A stretch of DNA of 64,000 nucleotides, from positions 5,337,001 through 5,401,000 of the forward strand of contig NZ_CP154260.1 in NCBI RefSeq assembly GCF_039545795.1. The letters run 5' to 3'. The notes beneath the pieces were generated by a model that searched no databases, was not told the DNA's origin, and saw only the letters and a list, made by a program, of their open reading frames with translations. This DNA comes from Chitinophaga niabensis (GTDB lineage: Bacteria; Bacteroidota; Bacteroidia; Chitinophagales; Chitinophagaceae). The translations under genes were made by a program, and so were the position numbers. Each line of letters starts with the position of its first letter. Position 1 is the stretch's first letter. Positions 25,209-34,533 of the stretch are shown piece by piece.

Positions 25209-25576
25209 GTATGTAAACGTGTAAGTGTTTCCAGCGGGTCCTTACAGAAGCCGGGATGAATTTTTGAAGATTGAAGAATAGTACTGCGTGTGGCAGTGAG
25301 CCAGCGGAAACGGGAGGCAGGGTCTAATTTACCAATAGGCCCGGCTTCCTTTCCGCCTTTGCTGATATTTTCAAAGGACTGAATATATGTTTTCACTTCG
25401 GCAAGGTCTATGTCGCTACAAAAAGCGCGCAGCTTTTCTTCATTCAAAGCAAACATGGCCTGTAAGAAGTTTAACTTCTTGCAGTAGAGGATCACACCAA
25501 CATTGAGGAATTCTTCCCGTTCCACTCTTGGCACGATCCTTATAACGGCGTACTCAAATAAGTGCTGCTCTTGCAT
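25193..25576 (-). CDS. DUF3037 protein, partner of a HipA-like kinase
   Basis: 127 residues: EYAVIRIVPRVEREEFLNVGVILYC is the DUF3037 opening, and GKLDPASRFRWLTATRSTILQSS and HPGFCKDPLETLTRLHTQLV are the conserved C-terminal parts. The function is not known. Its start overlaps the end of the HipA-like gene by 23 bp, so the two are co-translated. Pairing of DUF3037 with a HipA-like kinase is a widespread arrangement in my knowledge of the families. Whether it is the substrate, activator or inhibitor of the kinase is open. Confidence 0.85.
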   Translation of the reverse strand: MQEQHLFEYAVIRIVPRVEREEFLNVGVILYCKKLNFLQAMFALNEEKLRAFCSDIDLAEVKTYIQSFENISKGGKEAGPIGKLDPASRFRWLTATRSTILQSSKIHPGFCKDPLETLTRLHTQLVL

Positions 25577-26351
25577 GTTGTGCTTCTTTTACAAATATTT
25601 CAGAGGATGCGATACGGGATTCCAGGAACTGTTCGTATACCTTCCTGCCTTCTTCCGCAGAAGTTACCTGCTCATTAGCCAATAGCCATTCGTCCGGGAT
25701 CATTGATACGATTGCGTGAATGCGTTCTTTTGTCAGAATAGCCCTGCATGCTGCATCTGCAACATCCAGTTCAGTTGCCCATGGCAATAACACATGGTCT
25801 TTTACCTGCACAAAGGGCCGTTTGGATTGTTCTTCCCAGTTAGACCAGGAATGATGAAAATACAGTGCAGCTCCATGATCTATCAACCACAGTTCCCTGT
25901 TCCACATGAGCATATTAGTATTCCTGGGTGTGCGGTCCACGTTTGTGAGAAAACAATCCAGCCATACAATTTTTGAAGCCAGTGCAGGATCTACAGTAGA
26001 TGCTGTGGGATCAAATGTGATGGCACCGGAGAGATAATGTAAAGCCAGGTTAAGTCCTACGCTGGCTTTGTTCAGGTCCTGGATCTCTTCATCCGGCTCC
26101 GTACGGCCAAATGCAGCATCCAGGTTAGCGAAAACGAGTTCCGGTACTTTGAGGCCCAGCGCTCTGGCTGTTTCTCCTCCGATCAATTCAGCAATGAGGG
26201 CTTTGATCCCCTGGCCTGCGCCACGGAATTTGAGCACGTATAAAAAACCATCGTCTGCTTCTGCGATAGCAGGCAGTGAACCTCCTTCGCGAAGTGGTGT
26301 GACGTAGCGGGTCACGTTAACGGTTCTGATCGTATCTGGTGAATGGGTCAT
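25554..26351 (-). CDS. HipA-like kinase domain protein
   Basis: 265 residues with the core of the HipA/PI3K-like protein kinase fold but no HipA N-terminal subdomain. Candidate catalytic residues are Lys41 in YVLKFRGAGQG (nucleotide Lys and glycine loop), Glu55/Glu60 in AELIGGETA, NVDRTPRNTN with Asp139 and Asn144/146 (catalytic loop, compare NxDxHxxN), and IDHGAAL with Asp158 (metal, DFG-like). In HipA toxins the kinase phosphorylates a tRNA synthetase; here no HipB antitoxin with helix-turn-helix is present. It lies 13 bp after the MFS gene and overlaps DUF3037. Its target is unknown. Confidence 0.85.
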   Translation of the reverse strand: MTHSPDTIRTVNVTRYVTPLREGGSLPAIAEADDGFLYVLKFRGAGQGIKALIAELIGGETARALGLKVPELVFANLDAAFGRTEPDEEIQDLNKASVGLNLALHYLSGAITFDPTASTVDPALASKIVWLDCFLTNVDRTPRNTNMLMWNRELWLIDHGAALYFHHSWSNWEEQSKRPFVQVKDHVLLPWATELDVADAACRAILTKERIHAIVSMIPDEWLLANEQVTSAEEGRKVYEQFLESRIASSEIFVKEAQHARAALI

Positions 26352-26364
26352 TTGGGGATTGAAA

Positions 26365-27579
26365 TTAGGCTAATTTTTTATAACTCACCACTGTGAGCAC
26401 TCCTCCCAATAAAACAATCAATGCCCCTACCCATGGTGTAGCCTGCAATCCAAGTCCTGCCGCATCCACTACAATTCCTCCTACGTAAGCACCTAAAGCA
26501 ACACCCAGGTTGAATGCGGATATATTTAAGGAAGATGCTACGTCTTCTGTTCCGGGTAAATACTTTTCTGCGAGTTGCACAATGTATAATTGTAATCCCG
26601 GCACGGTGGAGAATGATAATCCTCCCATAAAGAATAAAGTAATTACTGCGGCTATTTTGAACCAGGCGGTGAAAGAAAAGATCAATAATACGATCACCTG
26701 TAAAGCGAACATCTTTATCAACGCTTTTGCGGGATTAGTGTTGGATAATTTTCCGCCGACCACGTTCCCTAAGGCAATGGCTACACCATACACCAATAAT
26801 AACAGGCTGACAGCAGATGCTGAAAATCCCGTAACCTTTTCCAATAACGGAGCCAGGTAAGTGAAGGCCACAAAAGTACCGCCATAGCCAAATGCAGTGA
26901 TCGCTAATACCAAAATGATGTGTCCGTTCCCTAGTACTTTCAGCTGATCTTTCAGTTTTAATGGCTGTCCGTTTTTGAGGTTGTTGGGTAATAGTAACAT
27001 GGTGGCCAGGCAGCCGATGATTCCCAGGATAGCTACACCAATGAAAGTGGAACGCCATCCGAAATGCTGTCCTATAAAGGTTCCCAGGGGAACTCCTACA
27101 ATAATGGCAATCGTTAAGCCGGCAAACATGATGGCAATAGCAGTAGCTTTTCTATCCGGCGCAACCAGTGTAGCGGCTATGGTAGCTCCCACGCCAAAGA
27201 ATACGGCATGTGCAAAACCAGAAATGAAACGGGCGATGAGTAAGAAAGTGAAAGTGGGGGCTATGGCTGAAAGGATATGTCCTAATACAAATAAACCCAT
27301 CAGGGAAACCAGTAAAGGTTTCTTGGGTAAATTGCTGGTGAAGGCGGTAAGGATAGGCCCTCCGATGGCTACTCCCAAAGCATAAATGCTTACCAAAAAC
27401 CCGGCAGAAGATACACTCACCCGGAGGCTCTGCGCAATGGTAGGTAGTATACCCACAGCTACAAACTCTGTTGTTCCGATAGCAAAAGCACTGATCGTTA
27501 AGGCCCACAGCGCAGGGGGCAGGCCTTTTTTGGCTGGCGCCGGAGCTGGAAGCACCGCTGCCATATTTCCTTGTTGCAT
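26365..27579 (-). CDS. MFS transporter, DHA1/AraJ-like exporter
   Basis: 404 residues with 12 hydrophobic segments. Family marks are FAIGTTEFVAVGILPTIA in helix 1, the loop 2-3 region GPILTAFTSNLPKKPLL, and ADRKATAIAIMFAG; the set fits the AraJ/YdhP drug or sugar efflux group. It is the first gene of a minus-strand row with a HipA-like kinase and DUF3037. A -7 element TAGTTTTG lies 22 bp upstream and a divergent LysR gene begins 93 bp away, so LysR is the probable regulator. The substrate is not known. Confidence 0.88.
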   Translation of the reverse strand: MQQGNMAAVLPAPAPAKKGLPPALWALTISAFAIGTTEFVAVGILPTIAQSLRVSVSSAGFLVSIYALGVAIGGPILTAFTSNLPKKPLLVSLMGLFVLGHILSAIAPTFTFLLIARFISGFAHAVFFGVGATIAATLVAPDRKATAIAIMFAGLTIAIIVGVPLGTFIGQHFGWRSTFIGVAILGIIGCLATMLLLPNNLKNGQPLKLKDQLKVLGNGHIILVLAITAFGYGGTFVAFTYLAPLLEKVTGFSASAVSLLLLVYGVAIALGNVVGGKLSNTNPAKALIKMFALQVIVLLIFSFTAWFKIAAVITLFFMGGLSFSTVPGLQLYIVQLAEKYLPGTEDVASSLNISAFNLGVALGAYVGGIVVDAAGLGLQATPWVGALIVLLGGVLTVVSYKKLA

Positions 27580-27601
27580 GATGTTTTTGATTTTACATCT
27601 G

Positions 27602-27653
27602 CAAAACTAGACCCTCTTCAATTATTATCATAATAAGTAAAATAGTACCTTTG
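27602..27653. promoter_or_regulatory. Divergent MFS/LysR promoters with central 15-bp palindrome
   Basis: The minus-strand -7 TAGTTTTG is at 27602-27609 (22 nt before the MFS ATG), the plus-strand -7 TACCTTTG at 27646-27653 (18 nt before the LysR ATG at 27672). Between them is the perfect palindrome TTATTAT-C-ATAATAA (27622-27636), of the T-N11-A form bound by LysR proteins. Confidence 0.6.
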
Positions 27654-27671
27654 TATCATAAAACTGATGAT

Positions 27672-28568
27672 ATGCAGATTAGTCTTGAGTGGTTCAGAAC
27701 CTTTAAAACCATTTATGAAACAGGCTCCCTTACGGTTTCCGCGAGAGCGTTATATATCTCTCAACCCGGTGTGAGCCTGCATTTGAACTCACTGGAATCT
27801 TATGTGGGATATAAACTGTTCGACAGGGCGGCCCGTAAAATGGTGCCTACAGAGCGTGCGAAGGTATTATATAACTATATCCTGGAGGCAGTGAACAAAC
27901 TGGAGCTGGCGGAAGAGCATTTCCATAAGAGTTCAGAAACCAATAAATCAACGATCAGTGTGGGCATGTGCCTGGAAACATTTCAGTTCACACTGGAGCA
28001 ATACATTTCCACACTGCCTTTCAATGTCATCATCAAATTCGGAGAATACACAGAAATGCAGGAAGACCTGGATAAAGGTTTGCTGGACCTCATCATTACT
28101 CCGCAAAAAGGTAATCAACAGAACCTGGAATACAAAGCTTTTTCCAAGGAAAGGATCATTTTGGTGGGCGGCGCGAAGCAAGACAGTGCAGCATTTGATA
28201 AGCTGATCAAAGCAAAGAAATTCGCGGAAGCAGAGCAATGGTTAAAACAACAGATCTGGTATAGTTCTGCGGGAGATGTAGAGAACCTCCGGAAGTTCTG
28301 GCATATGAACTTTTCCACGCATCCTGATTTCAAGCCTAATTATATTGTACCTAACAAATGTTCTATTGTGCGTTGCCTGAGTGAAGGGAAAGGATTTGCC
28401 ATCATCCCGGATTTTTTATGCCGCAATGAATTGAAAGCAGGGAAAGTGAAAGAGGTATGGCAGGGCAATAATGTAATGGAGAACACGCTGTATTTCGGGA
28501 AGCGGAAGAAAACGATGTATACGGAAGAGATCAAACTGATTGAGAGTTTGTTTGAAAAGGAAGCGTAG
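27672..28568 (+). CDS. LysR family transcriptional regulator
   Basis: 298 residues from ATG at 27672; a longer frame from TTG at 27651 lies within the -7 element and is not used. N-terminal winged helix EWFRTFKTIYETGSLTVSA, then LYISQPGVSLHLNSLESYVG with recognition helix, then the LysR linker and an effector-binding domain (VGMCLETFQF, LDLIITPQK, GKGFAIIPDFLC). It is divergent from the MFS transporter and probably senses its substrate. The last codons are repeated in the DNA after the stop. Confidence 0.9.
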   Translation: MQISLEWFRTFKTIYETGSLTVSARALYISQPGVSLHLNSLESYVGYKLFDRAARKMVPTERAKVLYNYILEAVNKLELAEEHFHKSSETNKSTISVGMCLETFQFTLEQYISTLPFNVIIKFGEYTEMQEDLDKGLLDLIITPQKGNQQNLEYKAFSKERIILVGGAKQDSAAFDKLIKAKKFAEAEQWLKQQIWYSSAGDVENLRKFWHMNFSTHPDFKPNYIVPNKCSIVRCLSEGKGFAIIPDFLCRNELKAGKVKEVWQGNNVMENTLYFGKRKKTMYTEEIKLIESLFEKEA

Positions 28569-28648
28569 ATCTCTTTCTATGCTTCTTGCGGAAGAGAGCC
28601 TGTTTGGAACAGAAGTCTTGCGGAAGAGAACATTGAAAAAGAAGCTTA
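28540..28648. repeat. Degenerate copies of the LysR 3' end
   Basis: The end of the LysR gene (GAGAGTTTGTTTGAAAAGGA, 28543-28562) is followed by two diverged copies: GAGAGCCTGTTTGGAACAGA (28594-28613) and the block at 28616-28648 with TTGAAAAAGAAGCTTAA. The 15-bp block TCTTGCGGAAGAGA recurs at 28584 and 28616, period 32. This looks like slippage duplication of the gene tail that has decayed. Confidence 0.45.
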
Positions 28649-29074
28649 AACCCTTTTCATCGCTTCTCCCGGAAGGCTCAGATCTCCGCTTTGTTTGAGC
28701 AGGTTAAGTTTCAAGGCACTCACATGCCATTGATCATTCTCTTTTACAGCTGTTGCATCATAAGTCCCTTCCACCGTCCAGCTATTCTGATCAATAAAGT
28801 GATCAGCTTTTCCATTGAAATGAATGGTAGCGGTGTCTCCTTCTATTGTAACAGCAAAGCCGGACAACTGGTGATGTGTACGATCAAAACCAGGCAGTAC
28901 ACTTTTCCAGGCATTTATAATCTGTTCCGCAGGAATGGATGCGGCAGGATTCCCGGAAAGGGAGGAATAGTCCAGGTATACATTTTCAGCCATAGCCTGT
29001 TGCACCTTGGGCCAGTTACGTTCATCAGCACCATTGAAGATGGCGGTTACTGCAGATATGATCAGCTGTTCCAT
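28646..29074 (-). CDS. NTF2/SnoaL-like protein
   Basis: 142 residues of the cone-shaped NTF2-like fold: IISAVTAIFNGADERNWPKV at the start, then SIPAEQIINAWKSVLPGFDRT with HHQL and the sheet region IHFNGKADHFID. Members act as small-molecule isomerases, hydratases or as unknown binders; no catalytic motif is clear. It is divergent from the GNAT gene and ends 77 bp after the LysR stop in the opposite direction. Confidence 0.75.
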   Translation of the reverse strand: MEQLIISAVTAIFNGADERNWPKVQQAMAENVYLDYSSLSGNPAASIPAEQIINAWKSVLPGFDRTHHQLSGFAVTIEGDTATIHFNGKADHFIDQNSWTVEGTYDATAVKENDQWHVSALKLNLLKQSGDLSLPGEAMKRV

Positions 29075-29091
29075 ACTGCTAATATAATAAA

Positions 29092-29844
29092 ATGCTTAAC
29101 TTGATGAATATGGAAATAAAGGTATCTAAATGCGGCCTCGAAACCATTCAACCACTCCGGGCGTTGTTCCTGCACGAAAGCAATTTTCAATTCGTTTGTA
29201 ACAAATGTCATGATTTTGGCTGGGCAGATACTTACCTCTTTACAACAGAAGGGGTAGAGATCGGTTATGGCTCTGTTTGGGGAACAAACAAAAGAGAAGA
29301 CAGGGATACCATCTTTGAGTTCTACCTGCTTCCTCCCTACAGAAGATCTGCACACCTGATCTTTCCTTTATTCCATGCAGCATGTGGCGCTACCTTAATT
29401 GAATGCCAGACAAATGATCCCCTGTTAACGTCCCTGTTATATGGTTTTACCTCCAATATACAAGCAGAAGCGATCTTGTTTGATGAAGATTATACCAGTA
29501 CACTTGCTATACCCGGTGTTACTTTTCGTAAAAGGGAAGAAACGGATGTGATGGGAGATGATGACAGCACCTATATTCTGGAAAGGAATGGTGAAATAGT
29601 AGCCAGCGGAGGTTTTGTCTGGAGTTACAATATGCCATACATAGATATCTACATGCAGGTAAAAGAAGCTTTCCGCCAACAGGGCCTCGGCAGCCTGATC
29701 GTACAGGAGTTGAAGAAAGAGGCCTACCTTTTGAAAAGAGTACCCGCTGCCAGATGTAATATCAGCAATCATCGTTCAAAGGCCACTTTACTGAAAGCAG
29801 GATTTAAAGTTTGCGGGTACCGGCTGAAAGGAACAATTCAATAA
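29092..29844 (+). CDS. GNAT family N-acetyltransferase, two-part
   Basis: 250 residues. The C-terminal 100 residues have the GNAT fold with acetyl-CoA motif FRQQGLGSLIVQELKKEA and the following NISNHRSKATLLKAGFK strand-helix. The N-terminal part (MEIKVSKCGLETIQPLRAL...) is a second GNAT-like domain or a truncated paralogue. The start may be MNM at 29104 or 29110. It is 20 bp before mnmH on the same strand and could be co-transcribed with the selenium genes. Substrate unknown. Confidence 0.8.
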   Translation: MLNLMNMEIKVSKCGLETIQPLRALFLHESNFQFVCNKCHDFGWADTYLFTTEGVEIGYGSVWGTNKREDRDTIFEFYLLPPYRRSAHLIFPLFHAACGATLIECQTNDPLLTSLLYGFTSNIQAEAILFDEDYTSTLAIPGVTFRKREETDVMGDDDSTYILERNGEIVASGGFVWSYNMPYIDIYMQVKEAFRQQGLGSLIVQELKKEAYLLKRVPAARCNISNHRSKATLLKAGFKVCGYRLKGTIQ

Positions 29845-29864
29845 TTTTTAATTAATATGCACGC

Positions 29865-30902
29865 ATGATACGTGCGGTTACCATCAAAGATCTTATTGCA
29901 TTACAGGGAAATGTTCCGCTGGCAGATGTACGTACACCTGCGGAATTTGAGCATGGTCACATGCCCGGCGCATTTAATCTTCCCATATTCAGCAATGAAG
30001 AACGGGTAGAAGTGGGCACTACCTATAAACAGCAGGGAAAAGAAGCGGCTATCTTATTAGGGTTTGATCTCACAGGCAATAAATGGTCAGGTTTTGTAAG
30101 AGAGGCCCTGAAAATGGCTCCCGCCAAAAAAATAGCATTGCATTGCTGGCGTGGCGGAATGCGTAGTGGCGCCATGGCTTGGGCATTAGATCTTTATGGC
30201 TTTGAAGTATACCTGGTAAAAGGTGGTTATAAAAGCTATCGCAGATGGGTATTGGAACAATTTGAAGAAAAGTATCCACTCCTTGTATTAGGTGGAAAAA
30301 CTGGTTCAGGCAAAACAAAGATCCTTCACCAGATGCTGGTTTTAGGAGAACAGATGATAGACCTGGAAGAGATTGCACAGCACCAGGGCTCCTCTTACGG
30401 CACAATGAATAAACTGGTACAACCTACACAGGAACAGTTTGAAAATAATCTTGCAGACCAGTTAGCAAAACTGGATAAGCAACGAAAAATATGGATAGAA
30501 GACGAAAGCCTTACCATAGGAAAACGCTTTATCCCAAAACCATTCTGGAACCAGATGGAAGCTGCAATACTGATCGATATCAAGGTTCCGGATGAGCGTA
30601 GGGTACAAACCCTTGTGCAGGAATATGGTGTATTGGATAAAGATTTCCTGGTAGAATGTACAGAACGGATCCATAAACGCCTGGGACCTGAGCAAACAAA
30701 AAAAGCGGTAGCTGCTATCCGTGAAGGGCGTATGAGCGAATTCATACAGCTTGTACTCGTTTATTATGATAAGACATACCGTACCGGATTATCCAGAAGG
30801 CATACCAGCCAGGTATTTCCAATAGAACTCGTAAATAATGATCTCATGCAAAATGCCATAAAAATTCTGGATTTTGCACATTCAGAAGCAACAACCATAT
30901 GA
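29865..30902 (+). CDS. mnmH: tRNA 2-selenouridine synthase
   Basis: Also called SelU or YbbB. It replaces the sulfur of mnm5s2U34 in tRNAs for Lys, Glu and Gln by selenium, using selenophosphate, through a geranylated intermediate. The rhodanese-like domain has the catalytic Cys94 in [10 protein letters not shown]; a P-loop GGKTGSGKT at 143-151 follows. Length 345 is normal. The stop overlaps the start of selD by 4 bp (ATGA), which supplies the selenium donor. A GNAT gene precedes it. Confidence 0.96.
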   Translation: MIRAVTIKDLIALQGNVPLADVRTPAEFEHGHMPGAFNLPIFSNEERVEVGTTYKQQGKEAAILLGFDLTGNKWSGFVREALKMAPAKKIALHCWRGGMRSGAMAWALDLYGFEVYLVKGGYKSYRRWVLEQFEEKYPLLVLGGKTGSGKTKILHQMLVLGEQMIDLEEIAQHQGSSYGTMNKLVQPTQEQFENNLADQLAKLDKQRKIWIEDESLTIGKRFIPKPFWNQMEAAILIDIKVPDERRVQTLVQEYGVLDKDFLVECTERIHKRLGPEQTKKAVAAIREGRMSEFIQLVLVYYDKTYRTGLSRRHTSQVFPIELVNNDLMQNAIKILDFAHSEATTI

Positions 30903-31936
30903 AGGAAGACATCAAACTCACCCAATACTCTCATGGGGCAGGCTGCGGTTGCAAGATCAGTCCTGCCATTCTCGATAAAATACTTCATAGCACAACAGCC
31001 ATGCCTTCCGATCCCCGTTTACTGGTAGGTAATGACAAAAGGGACGATGCTGCAGTGTTAGACCTGGGCAATGGCGCTGCACTTATTTCCACTACAGACT
31101 TTTTTATGCCCATCGTAGATGATCCTTTTGACTTTGGCAGGATTGCTTCCGCGAATGCGATCAGCGATGTATATGCAATGGGAGGGAAACCAGTACTGGC
31201 CATAGCTATCCTGGGCTGGCCTATTGAAAAACTTCCACCCGAAACTGCACAAAAGGTGCTGGAAGGAGCCAGGGCTATTTGTGCAGAAGCGGGTATCACG
31301 CTTGCGGGAGGGCATAGTATTGATTGCCCGGAACCTGTGTTTGGTTTGGCAGTAAATGGTCTTGTGAACATTCCTCAACTGAAACAGAATTCAACAGCTA
31401 CTACGGGGTGCCAACTCTATCTTACAAAAGCATTGGGTGTGGGTATACTTTCCACAGCACAAAAAAGAGGGCTGCTGCTTCCTGAAGATGCAGTGCTGGC
31501 AGTAAAAAGTATGACCACTCTCAATAAAGCAGGAGCCGCATTTGCAGAATTGAACAGCGTAAAAGCGATGACAGATGTTACTGGTTTTGGTTTACTGGGG
31601 CACCTGGCTGAAATGTGCGAGGGGAGCAATTTGTCTGCCACTATTGAATTTGATAAGGTACCAATGATCTCTTCACTGCCTTATTACCTGGAAAAAAACT
31701 GTTTTCCTGGTGGCACACAACGTAACTGGATCAGCTATGGCCAGAAAATAGGGCCGCTCTCTGATACCCAAAAATATGTGCTTGCCGATCCGCAGACAAG
31801 TGGTGGATTATTGGTGGCGGTTGCACCGGAAGGCATTGCAGAATTTGAAGATCTCCTGAGAGCACAGGGATTACCGGTCAGCCCGTTTGGAACACTTAAA
31901 GCACATGATGGAGGTCCATTGATCAATGTGGTCTGA
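30899..31936 (+). CDS. selD: Selenide, water dikinase (selenophosphate synthetase)
   Basis: Makes selenophosphate from selenide and [11 protein letters not shown] holds Cys16 (the place of Cys17 or Sec in other SelD proteins) and Lys19. Other marks: [45 protein letters not shown] and GMLVIG-type [13 protein letters not shown] near the C-terminus. No in-frame TGA is present, so the enzyme is the Cys form and needs no selenocysteine machinery. It is coupled to mnmH, so the product probably serves tRNA selenation. Confidence 0.96.
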   Translation: MKEDIKLTQYSHGAGCGCKISPAILDKILHSTTAMPSDPRLLVGNDKRDDAAVLDLGNGAALISTTDFFMPIVDDPFDFGRIASANAISDVYAMGGKPVLAIAILGWPIEKLPPETAQKVLEGARAICAEAGITLAGGHSIDCPEPVFGLAVNGLVNIPQLKQNSTATTGCQLYLTKALGVGILSTAQKRGLLLPEDAVLAVKSMTTLNKAGAAFAELNSVKAMTDVTGFGLLGHLAEMCEGSNLSATIEFDKVPMISSLPYYLEKNCFPGGTQRNWISYGQKIGPLSDTQKYVLADPQTSGGLLVAVAPEGIAEFEDLLRAQGLPVSPFGTLKAHDGGPLINVV

Positions 31937-32129
31937 AGCAATTCCTCAAGGAACCTATTAGTTGGTACGGAAGAATTCAGCTTTACCCTGAACAGAAAAC
32001 AGAGAAGTACAGAAGCGGACGCTGCGTGTATCAAAACCGAACATCCCTGAATCACTCCATACTGATAATCAATCATTTATTTACTGGCCCTTTTCTTGTT
32101 CGGTACCTTCATCACTCAACGGGAAAGGT

Positions 32130-34490
32130 ATGTTCGCAAATTACTTTAAAACAGCCTGGCGCAATCTGCTGAAGAATAAATTCTACTCGCTGGTTAATAT
32201 TACCGGATTAACAGCCGGTTTAGCTATTGGTATTATGATCCTGTTATGGGTGCAGGACGAACTGAGTTTTGATAAATTCCATCAGCAGTCTGATCAGCTC
32301 TACCGTTTGCAAAACCGCGTGGGTACCGGCAGCAGTGTACAGATCTGGACGGTAACCAATGCCCCCATTGCTCCATCCGGCAAAACACAGTTGCCGGAAG
32401 TGAAAGCATTCGCACGCATCACGAATAATTATTTCCATGCCAATTACAGGGCGGGAGATAAAGTGTTCATTGAAGAAAATACTTTCCTGGTTGATCCCTC
32501 CTTCTTTTCAATATTTGATTTTAAACTGATTGCCGGAGATAACAAACATCCTTTTACAGATGAGCACACAGTAGTGCTCACACAAAAAACGGCCAAACGT
32601 TATTTTGGCGATGCAGATCCCATCGGCAAAGTGATCCTGGGGGATAATAAAGAGAGCTTCACTGTAAGTGGCGTTATCAAAGATTTTCCACTGAACTCCA
32701 GCATCCAGGGAGATATGTTCTTTCCCATGGAACTGATGAACAAAGTGAAATATGCCACCAGGAAAGGGAGTATCAATGAAAATTGGGATGAATATAATTT
32801 CTTCACCTATCTGCTTCTGGAGCCCGGCACAAATACCAATACGCTTTCAGATAAGCTCCGTTCCATACATCTTACCAACCGGCCAAAGGATACAGACATC
32901 AAATACCTGTTACAGAAGATAGGGGATATGCATTTGTACCAGGCAGATGGTACTAATGGCGGTATCAGCACGGTACGTACTTTCACAATTATTGCATTGC
33001 TGATCCTGATCATTGCCTGCATTAATTATGTGAACCTCTCTACCTCCCGGTCTATGCTTCGCTTCAAGGAAGTGAGCATGCGAAAGATCTTTGGAGCTAT
33101 GCGCATCCAGTTATTCTTCCAGTTCATTATAGAAACAACGATCCTCTTCCTCTTTTCCTTATTGCTGAGCCTGGTATTGATCTATGTAGCACTGCCCTTG
33201 TTCAACAAAATATCAGGAAAGGAAATGGTCATCAATTTTGCAGATTATCATATCTGGATGGTGATATTATTAGCGGGGCTGGGAACATTGGCTGCATCCA
33301 GTATTTATCCTGCTATGCTATTGTCATCTTTTGATCCTATCAGGGCCTTGAAAGGGAAAGTATCTTCCGGTATTAAGGGTGTTACCTTCCGAAAGGTACT
33401 GGTGGTAAGCCAATTCACCATTTCTGTAGGATTGATCACCGGTACTATCATTATCCGTCAGCAGTTAAAATATATCCAGACAAAAGATCTGGGTTATGAT
33501 AAAACCCATGTATTCTCCTTCTGGCTCCGCGATGCCAATGAACATGCGGAAGCCATCAGGAACCAATTAATGAATGCACCTGGGGTATCAGGTGTAACAC
33601 AGGCAAACGGATATATTGCTATGCTAGGTGCCCAAAGTGGTAACAACTCCTGGGATGGGAAAGGCGCAGATCAGACCTTAATGATGTATCCTTTAAGCGT
33701 TGATAAAGAATTTATTCCTTTCTTCAAAGTGCAATTACTGGAGGGCCGCAATTTCTCTGGTACCCTGGCTGATTCCAATCACTACATCCTGAATGAAACA
33801 GCAGTGAAACAAACGGGGATCAAAGATCCTTTGGGGAAACGGTTTAAATTATGGGAAGTGGAAGGAACTATTATTGGTGTGGTGAAAGACTTTCATTTTG
33901 CCTCCTTAAAAAAAGAGATCCAACCGGCGGTATTTTATTCCAAACCTCAGCAGAACAATACCGTGTTTGTGAGAACAACCGGTAAAGACGCAGAAAAAGC
34001 GATAGCTGCTGCCAAAGCCATATGGGACCAGCAGAATCCTGGTGTAGATTTTCAGTATTCTTTTATGGACAAAGTGTTCAATGATATTTACAAGGCAGAA
34101 CAGGGAAGAAGTATGCTCTTCAATTCATTTGCGGCCATTGCTATTCTAATATCCTGCCTGGGATTACTGGGGCTTACGGCCTATACTGCCCAGGTGCGTA
34201 CACGTGAAATAGGTGTACGAAAAGTTTTAGGAGCCAGTGTAAGCAGTATCATCAGTCTGCTTACAAAAGACTTTATCCTCCTGGTGCTGATTGCTATCCT
34301 GATCGCTGTTCCGGTTTCATGGTATGCCATGAGCAAATGGCTGGATGACTTTGCTTACAGGACTACTATCAGCTGGATGGTTTTCCTGGTTTCCGGGTTA
34401 ATAGCTGTGTCTATTGCTATACTTACCATCAGTTTCCTTTCTATTAAAGCTGCGCTGGCCAATCCGGCTAAAAGCCTGACTGCTGATTAA
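32130..34490 (+). CDS. ABC transporter permease, MacB/FtsX type
   Basis: 786 residues. TM1 at about residues 19-42 (YSLVNITGLTAGLAIGIMIL) is followed by a periplasmic MacB_PCD domain, then FtsX-type TM2-4 (about 285-400), a second periplasmic domain, and a final FtsX core (ILISCLGLLGLTAYTAQVRT, REIGVRKVLGAS). The duplicated layout is characteristic of Bacteroidota permeases of the LolC/MacB group. No ATPase is adjacent; such orphan permeases share an ATPase encoded elsewhere. The 193-bp gap before it holds no gene and no clear promoter. Confidence 0.9.
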   Translation: MFANYFKTAWRNLLKNKFYSLVNITGLTAGLAIGIMILLWVQDELSFDKFHQQSDQLYRLQNRVGTGSSVQIWTVTNAPIAPSGKTQLPEVKAFARITNNYFHANYRAGDKVFIEENTFLVDPSFFSIFDFKLIAGDNKHPFTDEHTVVLTQKTAKRYFGDADPIGKVILGDNKESFTVSGVIKDFPLNSSIQGDMFFPMELMNKVKYATRKGSINENWDEYNFFTYLLLEPGTNTNTLSDKLRSIHLTNRPKDTDIKYLLQKIGDMHLYQADGTNGGISTVRTFTIIALLILIIACINYVNLSTSRSMLRFKEVSMRKIFGAMRIQLFFQFIIETTILFLFSLLLSLVLIYVALPLFNKISGKEMVINFADYHIWMVILLAGLGTLAASSIYPAMLLSSFDPIRALKGKVSSGIKGVTFRKVLVVSQFTISVGLITGTIIIRQQLKYIQTKDLGYDKTHVFSFWLRDANEHAEAIRNQLMNAPGVSGVTQANGYIAMLGAQSGNNSWDGKGADQTLMMYPLSVDKEFIPFFKVQLLEGRNFSGTLADSNHYILNETAVKQTGIKDPLGKRFKLWEVEGTIIGVVKDFHFASLKKEIQPAVFYSKPQQNNTVFVRTTGKDAEKAIAAAKAIWDQQNPGVDFQYSFMDKVFNDIYKAEQGRSMLFNSFAAIAILISCLGLLGLTAYTAQVRTREIGVRKVLGASVSSIISLLTKDFILLVLIAILIAVPVSWYAMSKWLDDFAYRTTISWMVFLVSGLIAVSIAILTISFLSIKAALANPAKSLTAD

Positions 34491-34533
34491 CCTGTCGTAA
34501 AACACCCCTTAAGGGTATCAATTGCACACAAAT

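Noticed and set aside
25554..26351. Toxin-antitoxin HipAB
   Set aside because: The kinase lacks the HipA N-terminal subdomain and the partner is DUF3037, not a helix-turn-helix HipB.
30899..31936. Selenocysteine-containing SelD
   Set aside because: The active site has Cys and there is no in-frame TGA.
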